DNA from: Brasilonema angustatum HA4187-MV1
GTDB taxonomy: Bacteria; Cyanobacteriota; Cyanobacteriia; Cyanobacteriales; Nostocaceae
DNA: 64,000 nucleotides
Assembly: GCA_019359695.1 (NCBI GenBank)
Contig: JAHHGV010000005.1
Coordinates: 124,001 to 188,000 of the forward strand
Direction of reading: 5' to 3'
The first letter of the stretch is position 1. Every line of letters begins with the position of its first letter. Shown here piece by piece: positions 16,235-26,000 of the stretch. Position numbers and translations under genes: made by a program. The notes beneath the pieces are model-generated. The model was not told where the DNA came from. It made no database searches and worked only from the letters and a program-made list of their open reading frames with translations.

Positions 16235-16606
16235 TTAACAGTAAGATTGAATATCCTCACCGCAAACATCAGCCAAATAACACAAAGCACGAAAACGTAA
16301 TCCCACAAGTTCGTCGTACAGCGGATTTAATTTGCACATTGGGGGAATGTGGGCAATTTTGCGACCAAACAGCAGGATATCTCGCTCAAAAGGACATTGA
16401 GCCGGGATCATTCTTGCAAGAAACTTCGCCAATTTCGGATTTTTAATTTCTAAAGAATCAAGCTTACGACGCAATGGTTGAAGTAAATCAACTTTCGGTT
16501 GAGCTATTTGATTTGGATTGAGTGTTTGATGAGCTTGCAACTCAGAATGAACAAAACCAGGGAAGAAAATACGTTGACCACGATTTGGAGTTTTGAGAGC
16601 AGTCAT
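16235..16606 (-). CDS. Mo-dependent nitrogenase C-terminal-domain protein
   Basis: About 123 residues from the ATG at 16606; a GTG four codons upstream at 16618 is an alternative. The C-terminal two thirds carry the signature RMIPAQCPFERDILLFGRKI, then AHIPPMCKLNPLYDELVGL and RFRALCYLADVCGED. Four cysteines are well placed for a metal or cluster. This domain (Mo-nitro_C) is found in Nostocales, often as small stand-alone proteins; despite the name, a direct role in nitrogenase is not shown. It supports a nitrogen-fixing filamentous host. The gene stands alone between AT-rich gaps. Confidence 0.82.
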   Translation of the reverse strand: MTALKTPNRGQRIFFPGFVHSELQAHQTLNPNQIAQPKVDLLQPLRRKLDSLEIKNPKLAKFLARMIPAQCPFERDILLFGRKIAHIPPMCKLNPLYDELVGLRFRALCYLADVCGEDIQSYC

Positions 16607-17151
16607 AGCTAAGTTCACCTTAAAATTTGAATGGTTTGGTTACGGGTTTTTGGCTGTCCATAAAATCTATTTACCTAGCTTTTGAAACAGAATCATGGCA
16701 ATACCAAATATATGTATACACGGAAGATTTAGTTTTGTAAACACCGTATATCATTTTTATTTAAACTGACCGTACTGTGAAAAACTGTTCACCCTAATAC
16801 AATACTATAAAAAAATTATAAAGAAAGCTTTTATACTGATTGAAATCTTAAATTTGTTATTGTCGTTTCATATTTTGAATGTAAACGACCTCAGCAAAAA
16901 CCACATACCACCTTGAGGTGTAGTTTTTTTGTCCAGAAGAATCATTTAGCTCATACCTAAGCTATATATTATTCTGATGTGATTTATATATACTTCTTAT
17001 TATAACTATTGGCTCACTAGTTTGGTGTGAGATATATCACAAAATACCAAGACATAAATGAGCTATGTAGCAGTCTGCACAAAGTTTGGGAAGCATTTGC
17101 AAATGTATTTGTCAGGACTTATATGATGTCCGGCAAATCACCCTTAATATG

Positions 17152-17224
17152 TCATTGCGAGTGGAACGCAGTGGAGCGTGGCAATCGCAAGATTTTGGGA
17201 TTGCTTCCCTTCGGTCGCAATGAC
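17152..17224. repeat. Dispersed inverted repeat GTCATTGCGA / TCGCAATGAC
   Basis: Ten-bp perfect ends flank GC-richer repeat DNA (GAGTGGAACGCAGTGGAGCG and ATTGCTTCCCTTCGGTCGC). Open frames across it (17027-17293) are repeat-derived. The stretch 16620-17150 is AT-rich and shows no gene. Confidence 0.6.
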
Positions 17225-17293
17225 GGTTCTTTGAACGGAGATGATATTATAAGTAGCTTTCGTATTACTCATGCCCCAATATGGTTTGAATAA

Positions 17294-17404
17294 GATCCCC
17301 CCGCCTGCGGCGACCCCCTTAAAAAGGGGGTAAAAGAGTAAACTAACGTGAGTTCGACGGACGGCTTAAACTAGCCCCCCTTTTTAAGGGGGGTTGGGGG
17401 GATC
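17294..17404. repeat. Dispersed palindrome GATCCCCC ... GGGGGATC
   Basis: Terminal 8-bp inverted repeats (17294-17301 and 17397-17404) enclose further inverted stretches of CCCCCTT/AAGGGGG. A related sequence continues at 17430-17445. No coding potential. Confidence 0.6.
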
Positions 17405-17618
17405 TCCCCGTTGTAGCACAAGCGCGTGGGTTGGGGGGATTTCCCTTGAGATAAACAAGCTAACCGAACCGTATTGGGACAGGGGAGGGTGCCGATAGGC
17501 GAGTGGGGTCAATTTATTACGGGTAATTAACCGGGCTTGATATTACGCACTGAAAACGTAAAATCAAGGTTTGAGATTGCGGCAGATTGCGGGAAGCCCC
17601 CTCCGGCGTCTACGTTCT

Positions 17619-17664
17619 GTGATCGCGGAACTCGCAACGATGTAATTCCGTATCACGCGATCAC
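17619..17664 (-). terminator. Stem GTGATCGCG / CGCGATCAC just after the CHAT gene
   Basis: Nine-bp perfect arms lie 11-56 bp beyond the stop of the CHAT gene, in the right place for a transcript-ending or protecting structure. No T-run is seen. Confidence 0.35.
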
Positions 17665-17674
17665 CCCATCAAGA

Positions 17675-20600
17675 TCATTCCAACAACGCCTCAAGCGACT
17701 GGGGATCAGCAATACCTTGCAGGATAGCGAAGATAATCATAGAATCTTGCCAATCCAACGGCTCACACAGCACCTCCTGATCACGCTCACCGTCTAATAT
17801 GCGATGGATAGCAGTTACGAAATTACCCAAACCATTTTTCACCAATTCTTCTTTCACCAATTCTTCCAGCATAGGTTCTAGCTGTTGCCTCGCTTCTGCA
17901 TCATCCACAGCGGCTACTACCCAAGCAATCAACTGCCCAAAATTCCACAACTCATACTGTGTCCCGGCAAACGCCGCCTTTGCTTGTCGCGACAGACGAC
18001 GATATTCCCGTGCTTGGGTAGTGTCGCCCTGTTTGTCGGCAATCTTAGCCAAGATACTATAGGTTTTCCAAATCTCAGCCGCAGCGGGATCTAAGCTTAG
18101 GTCGATAGCTAATGCCTCTTCTGCCAATTGCCGTGCTTCGGTTAAGCGGTGCGGTTGGTTTTGTAATAAGTTAGCAAGGTTGTTGAGTGACCCTGATACT
18201 TTCAACCAATTTCCTGTTGCTTTTGCAGCTTCAATTGCCTTGCGATACCAAGCCTCTGCCTCTGTCAGTTTGCCAGCATCTTGATTGACTACAGCTAATT
18301 GATGCCAAGTCGTTGCTGCACCTGCCAAATTACCTTGAGATTCTTGAATCTGTGCTGCTTGTCGGTAGGCATTTTCCGCAGCGTCCCACTGCTTGTCTTT
18401 TTGGTACACCATACCCAGTTGATGCCAAAACACTGCTTCCTTTGCTGGTTCACGCAGTTGCTGGAAAGTCGTTAGTGCTTCACGGTAACGCTGTTCGGCT
18501 TCTGAAAGGTTGCCTTGCAACAGGGCGAAAGTGCCAAGGTTTCCATTTGATAGCGCAGCACCACGAAAGTCTCCCAGTTCTTTTTTAATAGTCAATGACG
18601 CCTCATAAGCGATGCGTGCCTCACCATAATCTCCCATATCCGTCAGCACATTCGCCAAATCACCCTGCAAAATTCCTATCAGTTGCTTCACATTATCAGA
18701 CTGTTCCAATTGTTGCGCCTCTGCCAACCCCTGACGCAAGACTTCTGCTGCCTGTGATGCTTGTCCTTGTTCATTCAAGCACTGCCCCAGTCGAGTTAAA
18801 GTAACACAGCGGTGATAATTCGGTTGCTCACCCAATCCTGCCAGTATCTCACCAAACACTCGCGCCGCTTCTTGATAGCGCCCTGCATTGAATAATTGTT
18901 CACTTAAATTAGTACGCGAGAGATACCATTTCTCGGAACCGACTTCTTCAGTTAACTGGGCAAGCCGTTGGGTGAGTAAAGTGCGATCGCGGTTGAGTCC
19001 GAAGTAGTCGAGAAATCTGTTTACATAGTCAACAAAATCCACTGCCCATTTTTCACCTGCATCCAACGCCCCGTGAACTGCATAGAGTAAATTCGGCAAT
19101 TCCCATTGGGCAATGGCACGGATTTGATGGGGATTTTGGCTATCTTCCTCATACAAAAAGGCAGACAGTACACAATATTGCTGCCGATAACGGGCAAGCA
19201 GTTCTGTTTGTACTTCTGATGACAAACGCGACCACAAAGCAGGGGCTAAAGTCGGGTGAAACTTGAGATAAGGAAAGCGGACACCAGGCAGGCGTTCGGG
19301 CTGAATCAAAGCAGTAGCTTCCAATGCTGGACGCAGCTTTTGCCACTGTAACTCAGAATATTCAGTGATACCCAGCAGCATATTCTCAAACGCCCCACGC
19401 TGAAACACGCCCAACCGAGGCAATAACTGCATCGCCTCAGCGTCCAACTTTTCCAAAGACAAATTCAACGACGCCAACAAGGGGTTATCTGGTGTTTGGG
19501 CAATTAACGCTTCCAACCTTTGTCCCAACTCTGCTGGACGACGCATTTTCAACTGTCTCGCTAACAAACCAATCGACAGGGGATGAAAATCCACCAGCTT
19601 AAATAATTCCAACAACACCTCGCGTTTGGGCGGGTCAACTTTGGGTGCTGGGGGCAGTTTGATCAAACTCTGGAAATACGCCAAAGCATCTTCTCGTCCC
19701 AAACCTCCCAACGGCAAGGAAATATGTTTGCGACTACCTTGTGTGAGATAATCAGGATGGGTAAAATCTGGCGTTCTAGTCGTGATTAACACCCGACATT
19801 CCCCAACCTCAGACCATTGTTTCGCCACGGTTAATAGTTCCTGTAAAGGTTCCGGGGACAAGCTTTCCAAGTTATCTAAAATCAGCAAAGTTGCTTGGTT
19901 TCTCAATGCCTGAGTTGCTGCGGCAGCATCAATTAAATTCTTTTCCAACACTGTTGCCAGGGTACTGACTGCCAATCCTACCGCATCCACACCTTGGAAG
20001 GCAGCATAATCAACAAAACACACTTTCTCAAACATCCCTGTGCGGTGCAACCAGCGTCCTGCTTCTTGAACGAGATAGGTTTTTCCCTGTCCACCAAAAC
20101 CCGAAACTGTTAAGCGGCGTGTCCCCTGCACAAACCACCGTTCTATCTCCCACAATTCCCGACTGCGACCAAAAAATCCTGCTTCTTGTAAAGGCGGCAA
20201 ATTTCCCCATGAGGAGGAGTCGGGGAGGGGGAGAGGGGAGGAGTGGAGAGTAGAAGTTAACAACGGTGTATCTCCACCGGCTTGATAGAGTGCTGGTAAA
20301 AACCAGTCCTGCAATTTTAGAGTTATCCGTTCCTCACCCCGTTGTCGTTCCCCGCGTTCCCGGTTGAGATACAAGTCCCGCCGCGCATTATCCAACGCCT
20401 CGCCCATACCAACGCCCGACACCAAACCCTGATAAAATTTGGCAAACAATTGCTGGGTGGTTGTCACCAATACCGAATGAGTCATCGCCAACACCGCTGG
20501 AATTCCCGCATGAGTTAACCTGGCGGCGACACAACCCATTGCATCTTCTCCATCCTCACCACCCATCGCCGCTGACTGACAAGCAGACAGGACAATTAAC

Positions 20601-21460
20601 CCGACTTTTTGGCGGTTCAGCATATCACCCAAAGTTTCGGCAGTAATCAGGGCTGTTTTCCCTTCTTTATCCTCAAACAACAGATAACCCGTATTGCCGT
20701 TATTTTGATGATCGCCTTTTGTTGCTGCTAAGCGATCGCTGTGTTTTGCCCGTTCATGAAACCGCCCATCAACATCAAACACCCCATGCCCATCAAAATG
20801 CACAATATCCACAGGGGGTTTGCGGGAGTCTTCCAACCGCGCTACCAAATTATCCAACGTCGCTGGACGCAAAAACTCTACCTCAACTCGTCCGGCTGCT
20901 TCTTGTGCGATCGCCTCCAAAACCGCCTGCGCCTCACCACGCGGATCAATAAACCCCGCATCACTGGGACGACTCACCACAAACAGCAACCGTAAACAAT
21001 CTTTTACCTTAACTTTAAACGGTCTTCGACCACCTCCCGCCCCTGCCAAGCGCCGACGAATCGAAATTCGCGGATTTTCATGGCATAAATACGTTCCTTC
21101 TGGGTCACGCAACAATTCCCAAGGAAGCGATAAAATTATCGGATGATTGGCGCTGATGGTTAATAAGCGTCCTGGTTCTGCTTCATCCTGGAAATCATTA
21201 AATATCCGCTGGGCAGTCCGAGGCTGGAAGACAGCGTTAAACAAATCCTCGCCCCATTGCGCCAATTTATCAGCTATTTCTTTTGCCCTTGCATCATCCA
21301 CATCTGTGGTATAATGCGTTGAATAAGTTTCTAAATACCAGCGAATATTTTCTTGGTCTTCTGCGCTCAACGGTGAAGTAAAAGGTAGCCTCTCAGTTTC
21401 TTGCTCATCAAGTTTGACAATCACTTGATTGATTTCTGGAAAGCGCAGATTTAATTCCAT
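17675..21460 (-). CDS. CHAT protease - STAND ATPase - TPR protein
   Basis: The chain has 1261 residues in three parts. Residues 1-400 form a CHAT domain (caspase-like cysteine peptidase) with the catalytic pair His225 (FDGHGVFD) and Cys294 (LSACQSA). Residues about 430-720 form a STAND/NB-ARC-like ATPase with P-loop GFGGQGKTYL (Lys460) and Walker B TLLILDNLE, followed by a winged-helix-like region. Residues about 860-1200 are TPR repeats (AIAYEASLTIKKELGDF, EQRYREALTTFQQL). This is the architecture of signal-activated proteases: TPRs sense, the ATPase oligomerises and the CHAT domain cleaves. Such genes belong to bacterial conflict, immunity or cell-death systems, but the trigger and target here are unknown. 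The repeat-derived linker near residues 402-417 is odd. A small membrane-protein gene lies 106 bp upstream on the same strand. Confidence 0.88.
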   Translation of the reverse strand: MELNLRFPEINQVIVKLDEQETERLPFTSPLSAEDQENIRWYLETYSTHYTTDVDDARAKEIADKLAQWGEDLFNAVFQPRTAQRIFNDFQDEAEPGRLLTISANHPIILSLPWELLRDPEGTYLCHENPRISIRRRLAGAGGGRRPFKVKVKDCLRLLFVVSRPSDAGFIDPRGEAQAVLEAIAQEAAGRVEVEFLRPATLDNLVARLEDSRKPPVDIVHFDGHGVFDVDGRFHERAKHSDRLAATKGDHQNNGNTGYLLFEDKEGKTALITAETLGDMLNRQKVGLIVLSACQSAAMGGEDGEDAMGCVAARLTHAGIPAVLAMTHSVLVTTTQQLFAKFYQGLVSGVGMGEALDNARRDLYLNRERGERQRGEERITLKLQDWFLPALYQAGGDTPLLTSTLHSSPLPLPDSSSWGNLPPLQEAGFFGRSRELWEIERWFVQGTRRLTVSGFGGQGKTYLVQEAGRWLHRTGMFEKVCFVDYAAFQGVDAVGLAVSTLATVLEKNLIDAAAATQALRNQATLLILDNLESLSPEPLQELLTVAKQWSEVGECRVLITTRTPDFTHPDYLTQGSRKHISLPLGGLGREDALAYFQSLIKLPPAPKVDPPKREVLLELFKLVDFHPLSIGLLARQLKMRRPAELGQRLEALIAQTPDNPLLASLNLSLEKLDAEAMQLLPRLGVFQRGAFENMLLGITEYSELQWQKLRPALEATALIQPERLPGVRFPYLKFHPTLAPALWSRLSSEVQTELLARYRQQYCVLSAFLYEEDSQNPHQIRAIAQWELPNLLYAVHGALDAGEKWAVDFVDYVNRFLDYFGLNRDRTLLTQRLAQLTEEVGSEKWYLSRTNLSEQLFNAGRYQEAARVFGEILAGLGEQPNYHRCVTLTRLGQCLNEQGQASQAAEVLRQGLAEAQQLEQSDNVKQLIGILQGDLANVLTDMGDYGEARIAYEASLTIKKELGDFRGAALSNGNLGTFALLQGNLSEAEQRYREALTTFQQLREPAKEAVFWHQLGMVYQKDKQWDAAENAYRQAAQIQESQGNLAGAATTWHQLAVVNQDAGKLTEAEAWYRKAIEAAKATGNWLKVSGSLNNLANLLQNQPHRLTEARQLAEEALAIDLSLDPAAAEIWKTYSILAKIADKQGDTTQAREYRRLSRQAKAAFAGTQYELWNFGQLIAWVVAAVDDAEARQQLEPMLEELVKEELVKNGLGNFVTAIHRILDGERDQEVLCEPLDWQDSMIIFAILQGIADPQSLEALLE

Positions 21461-21566
21461 AGGTTGCTACTTTGAGGGCTAAATGTGGGAGTTCTCTTGA
21501 GTATAGATACAAACTCCTTACTTAGAATTCCAGAAATAATCGGTTTACAGTCCAAAAACAAAAATA

Positions 21567-22025
21567 TTAAGAATAATTCTCGCAAAATGCCTTAACGCCA
21601 ATATGAATCACAATCACGGCAACAGCAACAACCAGAATTTGCAGCATATTACCAGAAAATCCCAGTGCTACCAAAGCAATGCCAAACTTATCTATCACAT
21701 CTTTATTATTGAGATCAGCCCACTTTTTCCACTGAGTATTTAGCACGCCTCCTTGTTCACACAAGTCACTCTTAGCTGCCCGTGCAAATTTTTTCAAAAA
21801 ACTTTCGGGGTTTTCTTGAGTAATTTTTTCAATGACTTGGCTTTGCTTAACAGGTAATGCTTTGGTTCCTTCGGTTTCTCCTTCCTTGGAATCTGATATA
21901 GATCTCGTTCTGAGTTCGCTAAGTTGGTTATCAATTTCTGAGGATAAGGTGTCAATTTCTTCAGGAGCAAAGATATTAGTCATATTGGGTTGTCCAAAAA
22001 AGTTGATGAATAAGTCATGACTCAT
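21567..22025 (-). CDS. Small membrane protein upstream of the CHAT gene
   Basis: A 152-residue protein. The N-terminal half is polar and acidic (FAPEEIDTLSSEIDNQL, a likely coiled-coil helix, then SISDSKEGETEG). The C-terminal half has KKWADLNNKDVIDKFGIALV and ends with two closely spaced hydrophobic stretches (GIALVALGFS and MLQILVVAVAVIVIHIGV) and a short tail CENYS. A second in-frame ATG at 21983 (MTNIFAPEE) is an alternative start. No family is recognised. Its position on the same strand 106 bp before the CHAT-STAND-TPR gene suggests co-transcription. It could be a substrate, anchor or pore-forming effector of that protease; this is inference from context. Confidence 0.6.
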   Translation of the reverse strand: MSHDLFINFFGQPNMTNIFAPEEIDTLSSEIDNQLSELRTRSISDSKEGETEGTKALPVKQSQVIEKITQENPESFLKKFARAAKSDLCEQGGVLNTQWKKWADLNNKDVIDKFGIALVALGFSGNMLQILVVAVAVIVIHIGVKAFCENYS

Positions 22026-22039
22026 TACGTAACTAGGGC

Positions 22040-22100
22040 ATAAGGAAATTAAAGTTCGTAGTAGGCGCTAAGCGCGAAAACAGCACTTACTACTAGCCAA
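22040..22100. repeat. Dispersed hairpin repeat GTAGTAGGCGCT ... AGCACTTACTAC
   Basis: Imperfect inverted repeat with GCGCTAAGCGC in the middle, upstream of the small membrane protein gene. This type is common in Nostocales intergenic DNA. Confidence 0.5.
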
Positions 22101-22109
22101 CTTCTCCTT

Positions 22110-22235
22110 TTAGGCGATCGCCTCCTCCATAACGCAAGAAACCATCTTACTAAAAGCATCGATCAACGTTTGCAATTGTTGATCTGCTTTTATCACTCCT
22201 AAATCCCGCACTGTCACTTTACCAGGAAAGTCAAA
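22110..22235 (-). pseudogene. Duplicated 3' end of mfd (remnant)
   Basis: This stretch matches the last ~115 bp of mfd (23062-23178) in the same orientation at roughly 85% identity. It encodes [20 protein letters not shown] and LIDAFSKM, ending EEAIA and TAA at 22110. Nothing of mfd precedes it. It shows that mfd once ended here, or that its 3' end was duplicated, with about 0.8 kb now between the two copies. Confidence 0.8.
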
Positions 22236-22254
22236 AATATAGTATAAAATCTAA

Positions 22255-22678
22255 CTACACGTCAGTCAATGGGTTGACTATTCTTGTTTTCTTTTCTATT
22301 AGTTGGTTATTTTGCATATCTTCTGAGTAGAGAATGCTGCAATTACTAAGTAAAGCCGTAGATATAACTAAACTATCCCAATAAGAGTATCCATATCCTG
22401 AATTTATGTCTAGTGCTGTCAAGACTTTTAAAGTATCAATTTCCAAAACTGTAAAATAAAATTCGTAGCAATTTCCTGAATGATTTGTTTTGCTTCTTCT
22501 TTTGATGTCAAATTCTTTTTTGTTAAAACATTATAAAGTTCCCCTAAAATCTGAGTGCTGACAGTCAAGCAATCAAAATTCTCAGAAATTATTTTTTTAA
22601 CTTTTAGATATTTTTCTTGAGGATCTTTGCATATAGATAGACCCAAAGGTTGGTGTCTATCATCACTTTATCTGCCAT
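22255..22678 (-). pseudogene. PIN-domain toxin broken by two frameshifts
   Basis: The ATG at 22678 starts MADKVMIDTNLWVYLYAK. A shift near 22630 leads into CKDPQEKYLKVKKIISENF and STQILGELYNVL, and a second near 22440 into LEIDTLKVLTALDINSGYGY and SYWDSLVISTALLSNC. Reassembled, it has the first Asp (MIDTN), the central Glu (LGELY), the third acid (YWDSL) and a final acidic pair (YSED), so it was a normal PIN ribonuclease. Two frameshifts make it inactive unless recoded. Its start overlaps the antitoxin stop (22668-22678), as in functional pairs. Confidence 0.78.
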
Positions 22679-22901
22679 GCAGTTCCTCTCTATCGAATTG
22701 ATAATTGGCGGGCAGAGCAAATGAATGTTTGTCTAAAAGACTAAAAAATCGTTCTTTCTTTGCTTCAAGCTCATCTGTCTCTACAATAATTATTTTGAGG
22801 GTTTTACCTTCCATTTCAGAACTTAGTTTTTCCTTCAGTATGAGATTGCCATTTTCACAAGTAGCTTGCAGAACTTTATACATAAACTCACTGTATGCCA
22901 T
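22668..22901 (-). CDS. Putative antitoxin of the decayed PIN pair
   Basis: A 77-residue protein: YKVLQATCENGNLILKEKLS, EGKTLKIIIVETDEL, then a helical, charged C-terminus with KKERFFSLLDKHSFALPANY and DREELHGR. The N-terminal part resembles small beta-rich antitoxins (ENG-x-L-x-L), and the C-terminal helix would wrap the toxin. Its frame is intact while the toxin's is broken, which is the tolerated direction of decay. I cannot name the antitoxin family with confidence. Confidence 0.65.
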   Translation of the reverse strand: MAYSEFMYKVLQATCENGNLILKEKLSSEMEGKTLKIIIVETDELEAKKERFFSLLDKHSFALPANYQFDREELHGR

Positions 22902-22915
22902 TTAATTTTGAATTA

Positions 22916-23047
22916 GATAAGTAAGTCAACATTGAAAAACGTAAAATAGATTATTTGCGATTACTTCGCTACACTGCGTTTCGCTGCCCTCCGGGCACGC
23001 TGCGCTAACGTAATGACATTTTACGTTTATTAGGTTGAGTTACTTAT
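22916..23047. mobile_element. MITE-like hairpin element at the mfd 3' border
   Basis: The ends GATAAGTAAGTCAAC (22916-22930) and GTTGAGTACTTATC (23034-23047) are inverted repeats with one gap. Inner arms ACGTAAAAT and ATTTTACGT pair as well. The centre is GC-rich palindromic repeat (GCCCTCCGGGCACGCTGCGC). It lies exactly between mfd and the toxin-antitoxin insert. Confidence 0.55.
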
Positions 23048-23054
23048 CATCATT

Positions 23055-26000
23055 TTAAACAACCGCCTCCTCCACAACAGCACCCTGCATCTTACCCAAA
23101 GCATCAATCAACGTTTGCAATTGTTGATCTGCTTTCATTACTCCTAAACCCCGCACTGTCACTTTACCAGGAGAGTAAACAAAGCGTGATCTGAGGGTTT
23201 CCGACAAATTTTGAGCCAAGTTCTTCCAACCAGGTTCTTCCATTTGCGTTTCTAAAACGATGTGCTGTTTGTTTTCTGGTTTAATCCGGCTAAATCCTAG
23301 TTTCTTCGCCAGCTGTTTGAGTTCCATCACCCGCAACAGTTGAGTCGCTGGTTTAGGAATTGCGCCATATCGATCATTCCACTCAGCAGCAATCTGCGAT
23401 AATTCTTCTTTAGATTTTGCAGCTGCAACCGCACGGTAAGCACTCATCTTTTGATCCAAATCGGTGATGTAATCGGCTGGGACAAACGCTGTCAGGTTGA
23501 GGTCAATTTGGGTATCATCAACTTTAGGAATTTCTTGCCCTCTGATTTCACGGATAGCTTCTTCTAGCATTTCCATATATAAATCAAAACCGATCGCCTC
23601 CATTTGTCCTGACTGTTCTGCACCAAGCAAATTACCCACACCCCGGATTTCCATATCCCGCATTGCTAATTGATACCCTGAACCCAGTTGCGTAAATTCC
23701 TGGATTGCTCGTAACCGCTGGCGTGCGGCGTCGGATAACGTCCGCTGTTTGGGATAAAATAACCATGCATGAGCTTGAATTCCTGCACGACCAACACGAC
23801 CCCGTAGTTGATACAGTTGAGCTAGTCCGAAGCGGTGAGCATCTTCAATTAAAATAGTGTTGACTCGCGGAATATCCAAACCAGATTCAATAATTGTGGT
23901 ACAAACAAGGATGTCCGCTTCACCATTGCTGAAAGTCAGCATTGTTGATTCCAATTGGCTTTCATCCATTTGACCGTGGGCGATCGCAACTCTCGCACTC
24001 GGTATCATCTCCCGTAACTCTGTTCCTATTTCCTCAATTCCCTCAACTCGTGGAACAACGTAAAACACCTGTCCCCCTCGGTCGAGTTCTTGACGAATTG
24101 CAGTGCGTATGCTATCTGAATTCATGGGTGACAAATGAGTTTGAATCGGTCGTCTGGATGGGGGTGGTGTCGCAATCAAACTCATTTCCCGAATTCCCGA
24201 TAAGGACATATATAAGGTACGGGGAATCGGAGTTGCAGAAAGAGTCAGTACATCAACCTGAGTTCTCAAGCTTTTGATTCTTTCTTTTTGGTTGACGCCA
24301 AACCGCTGTTCTTCGTCAACTACCAAAAGTCCTAAATCGCGGAAGGCTACGCTTTTACCTAAAAGTTGGTGTGTCCCGACTACGATATCTAACTCTCCTG
24401 TCGCCAATCGTTTCAAAATATCGCGGCGTTCCTCAGCAGTCCGAAAGCGGTTGAGTAACCCAACGTTAATCGGGTAGGGCGCAAAGCGTTCTTTTAAGGT
24501 GTGGTAATGTTGCTGAGTCAGGATGGTGGTGGGTGCAAGCAGTGCTACTTGTTTTCCACCAGAGGTGACAGCTTTGAAAATAGCGCGAATCGCAACTTCT
24601 GTTTTTCCAAAACCAACATCCCCACAAACTAAGCGATCCATTGGGCGATCGCTTTCCATATCGCGTTTCACATCCTGAGTCGCTTTAAGTTGATCAATTG
24701 TGGCTTGGTAGGGGAACGAGTCTTCTAATTCTTGCTGCCAAGGTGTATCGTGTGGATAAGTAACGCCTTTTTGTTGCGATCGCGATGCATACAGCTTGAG
24801 TAAGTCCACTGCCAATTTCTTGATCGCTTTGCGGACTCTATTCTTGGTATTTTCCCAAGCCTTACCCGTCATTTTGTTGAGTTCTGGTGGTTTCTCGTTT
24901 GTCGTACGCAAGCGCGACAAAACACCAACTTGGTCTGCGGCGACACGTAATAAGCCGTCCGCATACTGCACCACCAAATACTCACGGGTTTCGTCGTTAA
25001 GTGTGAGACTTTCTAACTTGAGGAATTTACCTACACCGTGGTTCTTATGAACGACAAAATCTCCCTGACGCAGCTTATTGGGATCAACTTGTTTAGAAGC
25101 AGCTTTTCTCCGCTTACGGATGTAGCTGGGAGTCGCCAGGGAGTGCTGACCGTAAAATTCACGGTCAGTAACGACGACCACCCGGAACGTAGGTAAAATA
25201 AAACCTTCGAGTTCAGCAAGACCGGAATATTTGAGGGCGACTGGTGTGTGATTAATTTGTTGCTTGTCAATTGCGTGGTAGTCGCGGGGGTTAGGAATAA
25301 ACTGGGCGGGACAGTCGTGTTCTTGCAACAGGGACACAGAACGCGAAGGTTGGGCAGACATTAGCCAAACCGAGAAGTTGCGATCGCGTTCTTGTCGCAG
25401 TGTTTCTGCAATTTTAGCGAATTGGTGCGGCATAACTGGCACCCTGCGACTGGCAAGATTAATGCCGCTGTTTTCCTCGACCAGTTCTGATAGATTTAGT
25501 TTGGGAAATTTTGCTGTATCAGCGAGACATTCGTCAAAAGAGCGATGAATTTTTGGCAATAACGTGGAAATCTCCTCATTTCCCTTGCTGAGAAGCAGTT
25601 CCCATTGTTCTTCGGCATTTTCTACCCAGCGATCGCTGTGGGCGTGACACTGTTCTGGTTCATCAATAGTAATTAACGTATTTTCAGGTAAATAATCTAA
25701 CAGGGAAGCAGGTTTATCAAAAGCTAACCCTAAAAAGCGACGGTTACCCTCAAGGAGTTCTGAGTCTTGAGTCTCAACTTCTGAGTTATCACTTAATTCA
25801 GCACTCAATACTTGGAACTCAGCACTATCTTTCAGTGCTGTCATCAGAATGGGAGCAAAACTAGTGGGAGTTAGGATCAACTGGTCTATTTTGTCAAGGG
25901 CGGCAGAACGTTGGGTTACTGGGTCAAATTCCCGTATCTGCTCAATTTCGTCGCCAAACCAATCTAGTCGTACGGGTAACTCTGAGGACACAGGAAACAC

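Noticed and set aside
17027-17293. 88-codon open frame, plus strand
   Set aside because: It runs through the GTCATTGCGA inverted repeat, and its translation is repeat-derived with no motif.
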